A DNA stretch of 44,039 nt from Rhodospirillales bacterium (GTDB taxonomy: Bacteria; Pseudomonadota; Alphaproteobacteria; Geminicoccales; Geminicoccaceae). Under the pieces are notes generated by a model, which saw only the letters and a program-made list of their open reading frames with translations, had not been told where the DNA came from and ran no database searches. Every line of letters begins with the position of its first letter. Position 1 is the stretch's first letter. The translations under genes were made by a program, and so were the position numbers. This document shows, piece after piece, positions 9,999 to 21,653 of the stretch. The stretch lies in the NCBI GenBank assembly GCA_015490605.1, contig WFXL01000102.1:1-44039 (forward strand). Direction: 5' to 3'.

Positions 9999-11492
9999 AT
10001 GGCGATTCTGCCTGTCCTCGAGCCCCTGGCCGAATACACCGTCTCGGAACTCGCCCGCGCGGTGAAGCGGGTGGTGGAACAGGGCTTCGGCCGCGTGCGG
10101 GTGCGCGGCGAGCTCTCGGGCTTCCGCCGCGCCGCCTCGGGCCACGCCTATTTCAGCCTCAAGGATGCCGACGCGGTGCTGGAGGCGGTGTGCTGGCGCC
10201 ACACCGTGCGTTGGCGGTTCGAGCCGGAGGACGGGCTCGAGGTGGTGGCCACCGGCCGGCTCACCACCTATCCGCAGCGCTCGCGCTACCAGCTGGTGGT
10301 GGAAGCCATCGAGCCCGCCGGCCTCGGCGCGCTCATGGCGATGCTGGAAGAACGCCGCCGGCGGCTTGCCGCCGAGGGGCTGTTCGACCCCGCGCGCAAG
10401 CGGCGCCTGCCCTTCCTGCCGGAGGTCATCGGCATCATCACCTCGCCCACTGGCGCGGTGATCCGCGACATGCTCCACCGCATCGCCGACCGTTTCCCGC
10501 GGCGGGTGCTGCTGTGGCCGGTGCCGGTCCAGGGCGAGGGCGCGGCCGAGCGCATCGCCGCCGCCATCCGCGGCTTCGGCCACCTCAAAGGCGGGGGCGG
10601 ACTGCCGCGGCCGGATGTGCTGATCGTCGCCCGCGGCGGCGGTAGCATCGAGGATCTGTGGGCCTTCAACGAGGAGGTGGTGGTGCGGGCAGCGGCCGCC
10701 TCGGCCATCCCGCTGGTCTCGGCGGTGGGACATGAGACCGACACCACCCTGATCGATCATGCCGCCGATCTGCGCGCGCCCACGCCCACCGCCGCCGCCG
10801 AGCTGGTGGTGCCGGTGCGACGCGACCTTCGCCAGCGGCTCGGCGCGCTGGGGCAGCGCTGTGAGCATGCCGTCACCCGCGCGCTGCAGGGCCTCGCCCA
10901 TCGATTGCAGGCGGCGGTCCGGGGGCTGCCCGATCCCCGGCGCGAACTCGCGCTCGCCGCCCAGCGGCTGGACGATCTGGCCGAACGGCTGGGCCACCGC
11001 ACGCCCGATCGGGTGCTGGCGGAGCGGGCGCGCGATCTCGATCATCTGGGCCGCCGGCTCGAGGCCCTGGCCCGCCGCCGCCTGGCCGAGGCCGAGGGGC
11101 AGCTTGCGGCCACCGGCCGGCGCCTGGTAGCGCCGCTGCTGCAGCGTCCGCTGGAGGCGGCCGGGGCAGCGCTTGCGCGCGAGCGCCAACGGCTTGCGGG
11201 CGCCTGCGGCCGGCTGCTGGAGGGCATGGCCATGCGCCTTGCGGGCCTCGGGCGTGCTCTCGAGGGGTTGAGCCACCGGCGGGTACTGGAGCGGGGCTAT
11301 GCGCTGGTGCGGCGTCTGCCGGACCGGCGGCTGGTGCCGCGGCGGGCGGCGGCCGAAGGGGCCCGGGCGCTGGAGCTGGAGTTCGCCGACGGCACCCTGC
11401 GGGTGGTGCGCGCCGAGGGCATGGGGCGCAGCCGTGGCGGCCAGCCGTCGCCGGCTCAGCCCCGTCTGTTCGTGGATGGCGAGGAGGCATGA
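9999..11492 (+). CDS. xseA: Exodeoxyribonuclease VII large subunit
   Basis: EYTVSELARAVKRVVEQGFGRVRVRGELSGF, GIITSPTGAVIRDMLHRI, VLIVARGGGSIEDLWAFNEE, SAVGHETDTTLIDHAADLRAPTPTAAAE. Confidence 0.98.
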   Translation: MAILPVLEPLAEYTVSELARAVKRVVEQGFGRVRVRGELSGFRRAASGHAYFSLKDADAVLEAVCWRHTVRWRFEPEDGLEVVATGRLTTYPQRSRYQLVVEAIEPAGLGALMAMLEERRRRLAAEGLFDPARKRRLPFLPEVIGIITSPTGAVIRDMLHRIADRFPRRVLLWPVPVQGEGAAERIAAAIRGFGHLKGGGGLPRPDVLIVARGGGSIEDLWAFNEEVVVRAAAASAIPLVSAVGHETDTTLIDHAADLRAPTPTAAAELVVPVRRDLRQRLGALGQRCEHAVTRALQGLAHRLQAAVRGLPDPRRELALAAQRLDDLAERLGHRTPDRVLAERARDLDHLGRRLEALARRRLAEAEGQLAATGRRLVAPLLQRPLEAAGAALARERQRLAGACGRLLEGMAMRLAGLGRALEGLSHRRVLERGYALVRRLPDRRLVPRRAAAEGARALELEFADGTLRVVRAEGMGRSRGGQPSPAQPRLFVDGEEA

Positions 11493-12332
11493 ATGGCCGA
11501 GAACCGGTGCGCGCTCGAGCAACTCCTGGAAGTGATGCGGCGACTGCGCGATCCCGCCGGCGGCTGTCCGTGGGACCTGGAGCAGACCTTCGCCACCATT
11601 GCCCCCTATACGCTCGAAGAAGCCTATGAGGTGGTGGATGCCATCGAGCGGGGTGATCCGCAGGCGCTGCGGGAGGAGCTGGGCGATCTGTTGCTGCAGG
11701 TGGTCTACCACGCCCAGATGGCGGCCGAGCGCGGCTGGTTCGATTTCCACCAGGTGGCGCGCACCGTCACCGACAAGATGATCCGCCGCCACCCTCATGT
11801 CTTCGGCGATGCCCGGGTGGACTCGGCCGAGGCCCAGGTGGAGGCGTGGGAGGCCCACAAGGCGCGCGAGCGGGCGGCGGCGGGGCGCACGAGCGTGCTG
11901 GACGGACTGCCGCTGGCACTGCCGGCACTGGTGCGTGCGCTCAAGCTGCAGCAGCGCGCCGCCCGAGTGGGCTTCGACTGGCCCCAGGCGCGCGAGGTGC
12001 TGGACAAGCTCGACGAGGAGATGGCGGAGCTGCGGGCGGAGCTGGTGCGGGGCGAGCGCGCCCGCCTCGAGGATGAGGTGGGCGATCTCCTGTTCACCCT
12101 GGTCAATCTCGCGCGCAAGCTGGAGATCGACCCGGAGACCGCGCTGCGGCGCGCCAATGCCAAGTTCGAACGGCGCTTTCGCACCGTTGAGCGCCTGGCC
12201 CGCGCGCGCGGACTCGATCTCCACGCCCTCGACCTCGCCGGCCTCGAGCGCCTGTGGGAGGAGGCCAAGGCGGCCGATCAGGCGGACGCGGCCGACACCC
12301 CCGCACCTCAGCCCTCATCCTCCGGCACCTGA
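11493..12332 (+). CDS. mazG: Nucleoside triphosphate pyrophosphohydrolase MazG
   Basis: LLEVMRRLRDPAGGCPWDLEQTFATIAPYTLEEAYEVVDAIE...LREELGDLLLQVVYHAQMA; second MazG domain; abuts the xseA stop. Confidence 0.98.
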   Translation: MAENRCALEQLLEVMRRLRDPAGGCPWDLEQTFATIAPYTLEEAYEVVDAIERGDPQALREELGDLLLQVVYHAQMAAERGWFDFHQVARTVTDKMIRRHPHVFGDARVDSAEAQVEAWEAHKARERAAAGRTSVLDGLPLALPALVRALKLQQRAARVGFDWPQAREVLDKLDEEMAELRAELVRGERARLEDEVGDLLFTLVNLARKLEIDPETALRRANAKFERRFRTVERLARARGLDLHALDLAGLERLWEEAKAADQADAADTPAPQPSSSGT

Positions 12333-12552
12333 TACCGTCGTCCCCTGCGCACGATGCGCCCCTGACTGAGCAGATTGCCCAACAAAGCCCAGCTCAGGTA
12401 CCGTGGCCATAGGTGGAATGGAGGCCCAGTTCCTCCGCTACATCGACGTTCCTAAGACCTTCGGGATGTTGGCGTAACAAGGCCAGGATCACATCATAGA
12501 GGCCCTGAAGGTGATGCTGAGCCTGGGCGAAAAGGTCGGTATGGCGGGGCAC
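12308..12552 (-). pseudogene. Frameshifted small winged-helix-like protein (not in ORF track)
   Basis: GTG start at 12552 preceded by AGGGGAGAA. Frame 1 reads MPRHTDLFAQAQHHLQGLYDVILALLRQHPEGLRNVDVAEELGLHSTYGHGT-stop (12394). From 12400 the neighbouring frame continues YLSWALLGNLLSQGRIVRRGRRYQVPEDEG-stop (12308). Confidence 0.75.
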
Positions 12553-12672
12553 GGCGTTCTCCCCTCAAGCGTTCCACTCTGAGGGTGCGCTGTCGAGTCC
12601 CATCCCACAAGCCTAAGAGCTTGGAGGCGATGTGGTCGAGTGTCGGTTACGGGTCGTGCGCGCCGGTGATGA

Positions 12673-14864
<2,192 letters not shown>

Positions 14865-14868
<4 letters not shown>

Positions 14869-16805
14869 GACACCCGCTCCCCGAAGAGACTCCAGAGATC
14901 CTCCAACCATGCCACCACGTCCAGCCCGCGGTAGAGACCGCCGTCGATTCCGGGGCCCGGATCCGCCAGGGTGGCGAACACGCGCCTGGCCCCCGCCTGG
15001 CGCAGCGCGGTGGCGATGCTGGCCCCCTGATGCCGAAGCCGTTCCTCGCTCCCGGCCAGCACCGCGAAGGCGAAGCCACCTTCGGCCAGCTGCCGGGCCG
15101 CTTCTTCGGGCCCTGCCACCGGCGCCATCTCCTCGGCGGGAAAGCCGCCGGCGGCCAGGAGGTGGCGCGCGAACCCCATGGGCCCGACATGGTCCCGCGG
15201 TGCGCCGAGGCCCAGGATGAGGGCCCGCGGTAGCGTCTCGCCGCGGGCGCTGCGGGCGGCGGCGAGATCGCGCAGCCGCTCGAAGGGCGCTGCCAGCGGC
15301 TGCGGCGCCAAGGGCTCGATGGCGGGGCGGGGGGTGTCCGGCCGGAAGGCCTGCTCTGCCGTCAGCGCCTCGGCGAGGGCGGCGAAGTCGCGGGGAAGCG
15401 GCAGGTGCGGGCCTTCCGTGCGGTCCGCCTTCGGGGCTTCGGCCTCGGGCCGGCGCGGTGTCGGGCGCGGCTCGTCGAGATCGATGAAGTCGCTCACCCC
15501 TACCAGCACCAGCTGGCGGCGGCGGATCCGCGCCATGCGCGCTTCGGCGGTGGTGCGGATGCGCGCCTGCGGCCAGCCCTCCTGGAGGGCCTGCAGCAGG
15601 CCACCGCGCCGCTCGATCTCCTGGAAGAATTCCCAGGCGCGCTCGGCGAGGCCATGGGCCAGGCGCTTGATGTAGGGGGATCCGCCCGCCGGGTCGATCA
15701 CCGCCGGCAGGTGCGCCTCCAGCCGGGCGATGAGCTGGGTGTTGCGGGCGATGCGGCGGCCGAAGGCCTCCGGCAGGCCGAGGGCGTGGTCGAAGGGCCA
15801 GATGGTGAGGGCGTCGGCACCGCCGATGGCGGCGGCGAGGGTGGCGGCGGTGGCGCGCAGCATGTTGGTCCAGGGATCGTAGCGGGTGTACATGCGCGCG
15901 GCCGCCACCGCATGGATCCACGGCCGCACCTGCGCGCAGCCGACATGGGTTGTGAGACTGGCCCACAGACGCCGCATGGTGCGCAGCGCTGCCGCCGCCT
16001 CGAACACCTCGGCATCCACCGCAAGCCGCAGATCCATCCGCGCCAGCACCGCCGCCGGGGAAAGCCCACGATTTGCGAGCTGGCGCAGATGTTCGGCCAC
16101 TGTCGCCAGGGTCAGCGCCAGCATCTCGGCCGGGGACGCGCCCGCCTCGAACGCAACGGTGCCGTCAGCCACCAGCACCCGATCCTCGCCGCCGGCGGCC
16201 TCGAGCCGGGCCAGAAGGCCTTTGATGCGGTCATAGTCGGCTGCCACGTCCACCGGCTCGCCGGCAAGCGCGGCGGCCAGCGGATCGGCGCCGAACCGCA
16301 GCTGCGGCGTCCTGGAATCGCCGCGCCAGGCCAGCAGGCGTGCCGCCACCTCCGCCGTGCGCCAGCCGGCTGTGATCATGAGCATGCCGGCAAAGGTGGC
16401 AGGCCGGCCGAGGGTGGCGGCGACATCGGCGGCGGTGCGCCAGACCACGCCCGTGGGCGGCCGTCCTGCCGGCGCATGGTCGACCCACAGCCACACGCCA
16501 TCGCCGCCGCGCTGGAGCTCCTCCGCCACCACCGCCGCCGCCTCCGTGGGCTGCGGCTCGCGCACCGCCTGCAGCACCCGCCAGCCCTGCGGCAGGGTAC
16601 CGGCAGCGCGGCTTCCCCGCAGTAGCGCGCCGGCCCCGGGCACGCCTTCGCGCCAGGGCGCCTGGTGGCGGAAGTGCACCGGCAGGATGGCGATTCCGTC
16701 CTCGGTGCGGACGGCGAGGTCGGCGGGATCGTGCCCTCTCAGGCTGCGGGCGGCGATCTCGCGCCACAGCCGCTCCAGCTCCGCCGCTGCCGCCGGCTCG
16801 CTCAT
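14865..16805 (-). CDS. mutA: Methylmalonyl-CoA mutase small (MutA-like) subunit
   Basis: Mutase fold: [53 protein letters not shown]...[16 protein letters not shown] overlap with the large subunit. Confidence 0.92.
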
Positions 16806-16975
16806 GCCACGCTCCCCGACTCGCCACGCGCCACCATCAACCCCAAGCCTGCAGCCGCCGCAAGGGCCGGGCGACATCGCCGCCGCAGGGCCAAGAGACG
16901 GCTATGAGGGCGCCTGGCGGAAAGGTCAGGGTCCGCCGGCGGCCGACGACATGGCCGGCAGGGAACGGCGGCGCC

Positions 16976-18076
16976 TCACTCCACCCCGAGCCGCCGCAGC
17001 GGGCTTGCCGCCACCAGGCGGCCGGCGGCATCGAAAGCCACCACCCGCCAGCGCCAGCGGCGGGCCTCGGCAAGCCGCCGGCGCACCAGTGGCGTGAGCC
17101 CGCTCTCGCGTACATCCCGGGGCAGCCAGAGGCCGGTGCGGGGCGGATCGCGCCCGGGATCCTCACCGGGCGCGTAGAACTCCAGCCGATAGGCGTGGGC
17201 CCCGGCGGCCGGCTGCCAGCGAAAGCGCAGCCCCTCCCCAAGCCGGGCACCATCGGCGGGGCCCAGAACCCCGAGTGGGGCCGGCAGTGCTGCCCCGGCG
17301 CTGGGCAGGCGTACGAAATAGCGAAGTTCCGCCGGCGCCAGGCTCGAATCCGGCTCCAGCACCCGCAGCCGCACCAAATGAAGGCCGGGGATGGCGGTGG
17401 GGAGTGGTGGGCTCACGAGCCGCAGGGTCCCGCCGCCGAAGAAGCGCCGCTGGACCAGGCCGATGCGCCGGAAGCCGGGCACGCCGCCGGTGGTGACGGG
17501 TGTCACCACCTCCCACACCGCCCGCAGCCGGCCCTCGCCGCGGGCGCTGATCTCCGCCACTGCCGTGAGCACCTCCCCGCGCGCCACCAGCTGGCCGAGG
17601 CTGCCGTCCTCGAACCGCAGCCGCACCTGCACCACCACCGCCGCAGCCCCAAGCGCGCCGGTGAGGGGCAGCCGCAGCGTGTCCGTCACCTGAGTCTGGG
17701 AGAGGGCACCGGTGAAGACCCGTTCATAGCACAGCCCCTCGCCGCCGGCCTCGCGGGCAGCAAGCCCGAGGGCGGCATCCACCCGCACCCGCTCGCGCAG
17801 CCGCACGCTGCCCTGGCCGTCGGCGCTGGCGTTGAGGGCACGCGCCCGGGTGGCGAGGAGCGCACCGCACTGACCCGCCTGCAGCAGGCGAAAGCGCCCC
17901 TGCGGCGAGGTCACCGGCTCGCCCGGCTGGAAGGCGGCCGCGAGGCGCCATTGCACCCCAAGGCGGGTGGTCTCGCCCAGGGCAATGCGCACCTCGGCCG
18001 GCACCGGTACCGCCCGGGCGGGGCCGGCCAGGACGGCACCGGCAAACGCCAGCAGCAGCGGCCAGCGCCTAGGCAT
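16976..18076 (-). CDS. Exported protein of unknown function with C-terminal Fn3-like segment
   Basis: Signal peptide MPRRWPLLLAFAGAVLAGPARA; C-terminal LRFRWQPAAGAHAYRLEFYAPGEDP...RRWRWRVVAFDAAGRLV resembles Fn3; TGATG coupling to the upstream gene. Confidence 0.75.
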   Translation of the reverse strand: MPRRWPLLLAFAGAVLAGPARAVPVPAEVRIALGETTRLGVQWRLAAAFQPGEPVTSPQGRFRLLQAGQCGALLATRARALNASADGQGSVRLRERVRVDAALGLAAREAGGEGLCYERVFTGALSQTQVTDTLRLPLTGALGAAAVVVQVRLRFEDGSLGQLVARGEVLTAVAEISARGEGRLRAVWEVVTPVTTGGVPGFRRIGLVQRRFFGGGTLRLVSPPLPTAIPGLHLVRLRVLEPDSSLAPAELRYFVRLPSAGAALPAPLGVLGPADGARLGEGLRFRWQPAAGAHAYRLEFYAPGEDPGRDPPRTGLWLPRDVRESGLTPLVRRRLAEARRWRWRVVAFDAAGRLVAASPLRRLGVE

Positions 18077-20025
18077 CACCGCCCCCGTGGGCGGCCCAGC
18101 TCCCAACTGGCCGCCAGCACCGCGCCAAGGCGGAAGGAGTCCTCCTCATCGCCGGTGACATCGTCGCGGGTCTCCTCCAAGGCCCCCTGGATCCTGAGGG
18201 CGAGCCCAGGTCGCGATCCCTGGGCTTCCAGCAGTTCGAGGGTAAGGTTCGCCTCGAGGGCGCGGGTGATGGTCTCATCCGGCCCGAAATCGTCACGCGA
18301 GCGCACCCAGGAGAGGGTGAGGTCGAGGGCGTGGCGCTCACCCCACAGGGGGGCGAGGCTGATGCCCAGCTCCAGTTCCTGTTCGAGACTGTCGCTGCGG
18401 CTCGCCTCATCGTGGGCCCAGCCGAGGGCAAGCCGCGGGTTGAGGGTGAGGCGATCATCCAGCAGCGCGCGCTCCATCTCGAGCGCAAGCCGGGCCTCGA
18501 GTTCGTCACCATCGCCGGGATCGAGGTCGGTGATGCGCGCCCCCTCGAGCTCGAGGCTCCACTCGGTCTCCAGGAGCTGGCCGGAGAGCTCGAGGGCGGC
18601 GGTGAGGGTGCGGGTGTCGGTCACGCTGGCCCCGGCGGGGCGTCGGGCTGGCCGGGTGCGGGTCAGGCTCGCGGTGAAGGCGGCCTCCTCCAGCCCCAAA
18701 ACCCAAGGTGTCTCGGGCGACCAGCCGAGGCCCAGCTGCGCCCGCTCGCGCCGGTGTTCCGGCAGGGCCGCGCCGCTGCCGACAAGCTCGCGCTCGTGCC
18801 GCAGCTCCAGCGCCAGCCGCACCGAACCGCGTTCCGCCTGCCCCGCAAGGGCGAGGGTGCGCAGCCCGCGGGCGGCGGTGGAGCCCAGCAGGTTCGTAAA
18901 GAGCGGGCCCACCCGGCTGGCCTCGGCGCCGAGCTGCCAGCGCCAGCCATCATCGCCTTCACCCTCCGAACCCCGCAGGGTGGTGGTGAGCCGGATCGCC
19001 TCATCGGCCTCGCGCCCTACAAGGCCACCCGGACCATCAGCATCCCACCAGCTGCGGGCGAGCTCAAGCCGCCAGTCGAAGCGGCCCGCAAGCAGCCGTC
19101 CGCCGAGCTCGAGCCCGAGGCCCGAAGCCTCGCTCCGCACCGCCCCGCCGGCGACACCGGCCCCGCCCCCGGGCCCGCGGCCGCGATAGCCCAAAAACCG
19201 CAGCCCCAGGGCCTCGCCCGCGGCCGGCGGGCGCCAGCTCAGGGCCCCGCCGACGATCCGCCGGCCCCCATGGGCGAGGCCGGTGATGTCCTCGAAACCG
19301 GCGGGGGTATCGCTGCGCATGGCGAACACCACCGCCGCAGGACCGCCGGCATCCGTGCGCCATCGCGCCACCACACCGCGGCTTGCGAAACCCCGCACCA
19401 GAAGCCCGTCCTCGAGGGGTGTGGCGTGGCCCAGCAGCAGTTCTGCCCGCCCCCGCTGAAATCCCAGCACATAGGATGTGAGCGCCACCCGCCGGTTTCC
19501 CACATCTTCCCGGCTGGTGAAGTCGAGGCGGGCCTGGCCCACCGCCCGCCAGCTCCCCTTGGCTAGGGTGGCGGCAGGCTCGAGCGCGCCGCTTGCCACC
19601 GTCGGCGGATCGCGCGCGGCCGAGGGACTGGCGGCGAGTTCGCGGGCAAGTTCCGCTCCCGCCCGCAGGCCCAGATCGAATTCGCGGAAAAGGGCGCTTG
19701 CACGCACCTCGAAGGGAAAGGCGGCGATCTCCACGAGCTCACCGCCCTCCCGGTAGGCCACCAGCCGCAGCCGATGAGGCCCCGGTCGCAGCGGCTCGGG
19801 GCTGCGGAACACCAGCACGCCCCCCTCCAGCTGCAGGAGCGCGGTGATGTCGATGCCATCCAGCTCCACCGCCAGCCGTGCCAGCTGGGCCGGTGGCAGA
19901 TCGGCCGGCAGCTCGATGCGCAGGGGATCCGCCGGCCGCCAATAGCCGCGGTCGCTGGCCAGCAGCCGGAATCCCTCGGCCCGGGCAGGAGCCAGGGGCG
20001 TAAGCAGGACCAGTGCGGCCAGCAT
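18076..20025 (-). CDS. Predicted outer-membrane beta-barrel protein with N-terminal Ig-like domain, unknown function
   Basis: Signal-like MLAALVLLTPLAPARA; N-terminal beta-rich domain; then ~500 aa of repeated alternating amphipathic strands (e.g. LALELRHERELVGSGA, WSLELEGARITDLDPGDGDELEARLALEMERALLDDRLTLNPRLALGWAHDEASRSDSLEQELELGISLAPLWGERHALDLTLSWVRSRDDFG). Confidence 0.7.
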   Translation of the reverse strand: MLAALVLLTPLAPARAEGFRLLASDRGYWRPADPLRIELPADLPPAQLARLAVELDGIDITALLQLEGGVLVFRSPEPLRPGPHRLRLVAYREGGELVEIAAFPFEVRASALFREFDLGLRAGAELARELAASPSAARDPPTVASGALEPAATLAKGSWRAVGQARLDFTSREDVGNRRVALTSYVLGFQRGRAELLLGHATPLEDGLLVRGFASRGVVARWRTDAGGPAAVVFAMRSDTPAGFEDITGLAHGGRRIVGGALSWRPPAAGEALGLRFLGYRGRGPGGGAGVAGGAVRSEASGLGLELGGRLLAGRFDWRLELARSWWDADGPGGLVGREADEAIRLTTTLRGSEGEGDDGWRWQLGAEASRVGPLFTNLLGSTAARGLRTLALAGQAERGSVRLALELRHERELVGSGAALPEHRRERAQLGLGWSPETPWVLGLEEAAFTASLTRTRPARRPAGASVTDTRTLTAALELSGQLLETEWSLELEGARITDLDPGDGDELEARLALEMERALLDDRLTLNPRLALGWAHDEASRSDSLEQELELGISLAPLWGERHALDLTLSWVRSRDDFGPDETITRALEANLTLELLEAQGSRPGLALRIQGALEETRDDVTGDEEDSFRLGAVLAASWELGRPRGR

Positions 20026-20258
20026 GGGAGCGAGGCGGCGCCCCCACCGGGACCCTCGAGATGCCCGGTAACCCTGCAAAGCGGCCCCGTACCCTCGCCT
20101 TTCCTCAAGGTGACGGGCGCGGACGCACCTGCCCGCACAACGCACTCCCAGCGTCGGGATGATGGATCTCACCCGTCGCCATCCCCCGGCCCGGTCTGTG
20201 AGCAAGAGATAATCGTGTCGGCACCCGTTCGTCAAAGGTGCGGAGCCGGGCAGGGATG

Positions 20259-20282
20259 GACCCCGCAGCGGGCTGCGGGGTC
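20259..20282 (-). terminator. GC-rich stem-loop downstream of the 17-kDa-type lipoprotein gene
   Basis: GACCCCGCAG-CGGG-CTGCGGGGTC perfect 10-bp stem, 4-nt loop; no obvious U-tract. Confidence 0.55.
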
Positions 20283-20307
20283 ATCGGCGGGTGCGCGTCC
20301 CGAAATT

Positions 20308-20796
20308 TCAGGAACCCACGGGTTCCCAGGTGCCGTCGGGATTGCGGCAGGCGGTGCCGGTGAGGATCTCCTGGCGGCCGTCGATCTCCACCACATGGCG
20401 GTATTCGCGGCAGAGGCGGCCACGTTCGTCGCGCCCGGTGCGGATGGGCTCCACATAGCCGCCGCGGCCGGTCTCCTCATTGTACCATTCGATCCGACGG
20501 CCCTCCTCGAGGGAGGTGCGGGCCGCCTGCTCCATCTTGAGGCGGTCCATCTCATCCAGCTGGCGGCCCACCTCGGCGCCGATGGCGGCCCCCAAGAGCC
20601 CACCCAGCACCGCGCCTACCGCCGCCTCGCTCTGGCCGCCGGCGGCCTTGCCGATATAGTAGCCTGCCACTGCGCCGCCGACACCGCCCAGCACCGTACC
20701 CGCGGTCTGCTTGGGCCGGTTGGGATCGAGCGGCCCGGCGGCACACGCCGCGAGCAGCAGGGAGGCCATGAGCGCAGGGGCCAGACGCAGCCGCAT
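20308..20796 (-). CDS. Glycine-zipper / 17 kDa surface antigen-like lipoprotein
   Basis: MRLRLAPALMASLLLAACAAGPLDP lipobox; GTVLGGVGGAVAGYYIGKAAGG...VGAVLGGLLGAAIGAEVG glycine zipper; CREYRHVVEIDGRQEILTGTACRNPDGTWE. Confidence 0.85.
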   Translation of the reverse strand: MRLRLAPALMASLLLAACAAGPLDPNRPKQTAGTVLGGVGGAVAGYYIGKAAGGQSEAAVGAVLGGLLGAAIGAEVGRQLDEMDRLKMEQAARTSLEEGRRIEWYNEETGRGGYVEPIRTGRDERGRLCREYRHVVEIDGRQEILTGTACRNPDGTWEPVGS

Positions 20797-20861
20797 GATC
20801 ACTCTCCTCGCCATTCTCCGTCCTCCTGGAGATAGGACGGCGCCTCCCGCCTGCCCATCCG

Positions 20862-21653
20862 CTATTCGGCCGCCTCGGGCCAGCGCGGCGGGCGCTTTTC
20901 CATGAACGCGCGCAAGCCCTCCTCGAATTCGCGGCCGAGGGCGTTCTCCACGATCACCTCGGTGGTGAGGGCATAGGCGTCCTCGAGCGGCAGCTCCAGC
21001 TGGCGGTAGAAGGCCTTTTTGCCCAGGGCGAGCACGCTGCGGGGCTTGTCCACCAGCCGCGCGCACAGCGCCTCCACCGCCCGGTCCAGCTCCGCCCGTG
21101 GTACCACCCGGTTGACCAGCCCCAGGCGCTCGGCCGTGCGGGCGTCGATGAAGTCGCCGGTCATCAGCATCTCCATGGCGGCCTTGCGCGGGATGTTGCG
21201 CGAGAGTGCCACCATCGGGGTCGAGCAGAACAGCCCGTACTTGATGCCGGAGGTGGCAAAGCGCGCATCCTCGCTGGCCACGGCGAGATCGCACGCCGCC
21301 ACCAGCTGGCAGCCGGCGGCGGTGGCGATCCCCTCCACCCGGGCGATCACCGGCAGGCCGATGCGGGTGAGCTTGACCATCACCCGCGAGCACAGCCGGA
21401 ACAGCGACCGCAGCCCCTCATAGCTGCGATCGGCCCCCATCTCCTTGAGGTCGTGGCCGCTGGAGAAGGCCTTGCCGCCGGCACCGGTGAGCACGATCAC
21501 CCGCACCGTGGGGTCGGCGTCGAGCTCATCCAGCGCCGCATCGAGCCGCTCCAGAAGCTCCCGCGAGAGGCTATTGTAGGCCTTGGGGCGGTTGAGCACG
21601 AGCCACACCACCCCATCTCCGCGCCGTTCGCGCCGCAGCACCTCCTCGCTCAT
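20862..21653 (-). CDS. Enoyl-CoA hydratase/isomerase family protein
   Basis: VVWLVLNRPKAYNSLSRELLERLDAAL, AFSSGHDLKEM, VEGIATAAGCQLVAACDLAVASEDARFA. Confidence 0.93.
   Translation of the reverse strand: MSEEVLRRERRGDGVVWLVLNRPKAYNSLSRELLERLDAALDELDADPTVRVIVLTGAGGKAFSSGHDLKEMGADRSYEGLRSLFRLCSRVMVKLTRIGLPVIARVEGIATAAGCQLVAACDLAVASEDARFATSGIKYGLFCSTPMVALSRNIPRKAAMEMLMTGDFIDARTAERLGLVNRVVPRAELDRAVEALCARLVDKPRSVLALGKKAFYRQLELPLEDAYALTTEVIVENALGREFEEGLRAFMEKRPPRWPEAAE

Noticed and set aside
9945-12224. 759-aa minus-strand ORF opposite xseA-mazG
   Set aside because: Antisense to confidently identified genes; GC-bias artefact with no family resemblance.
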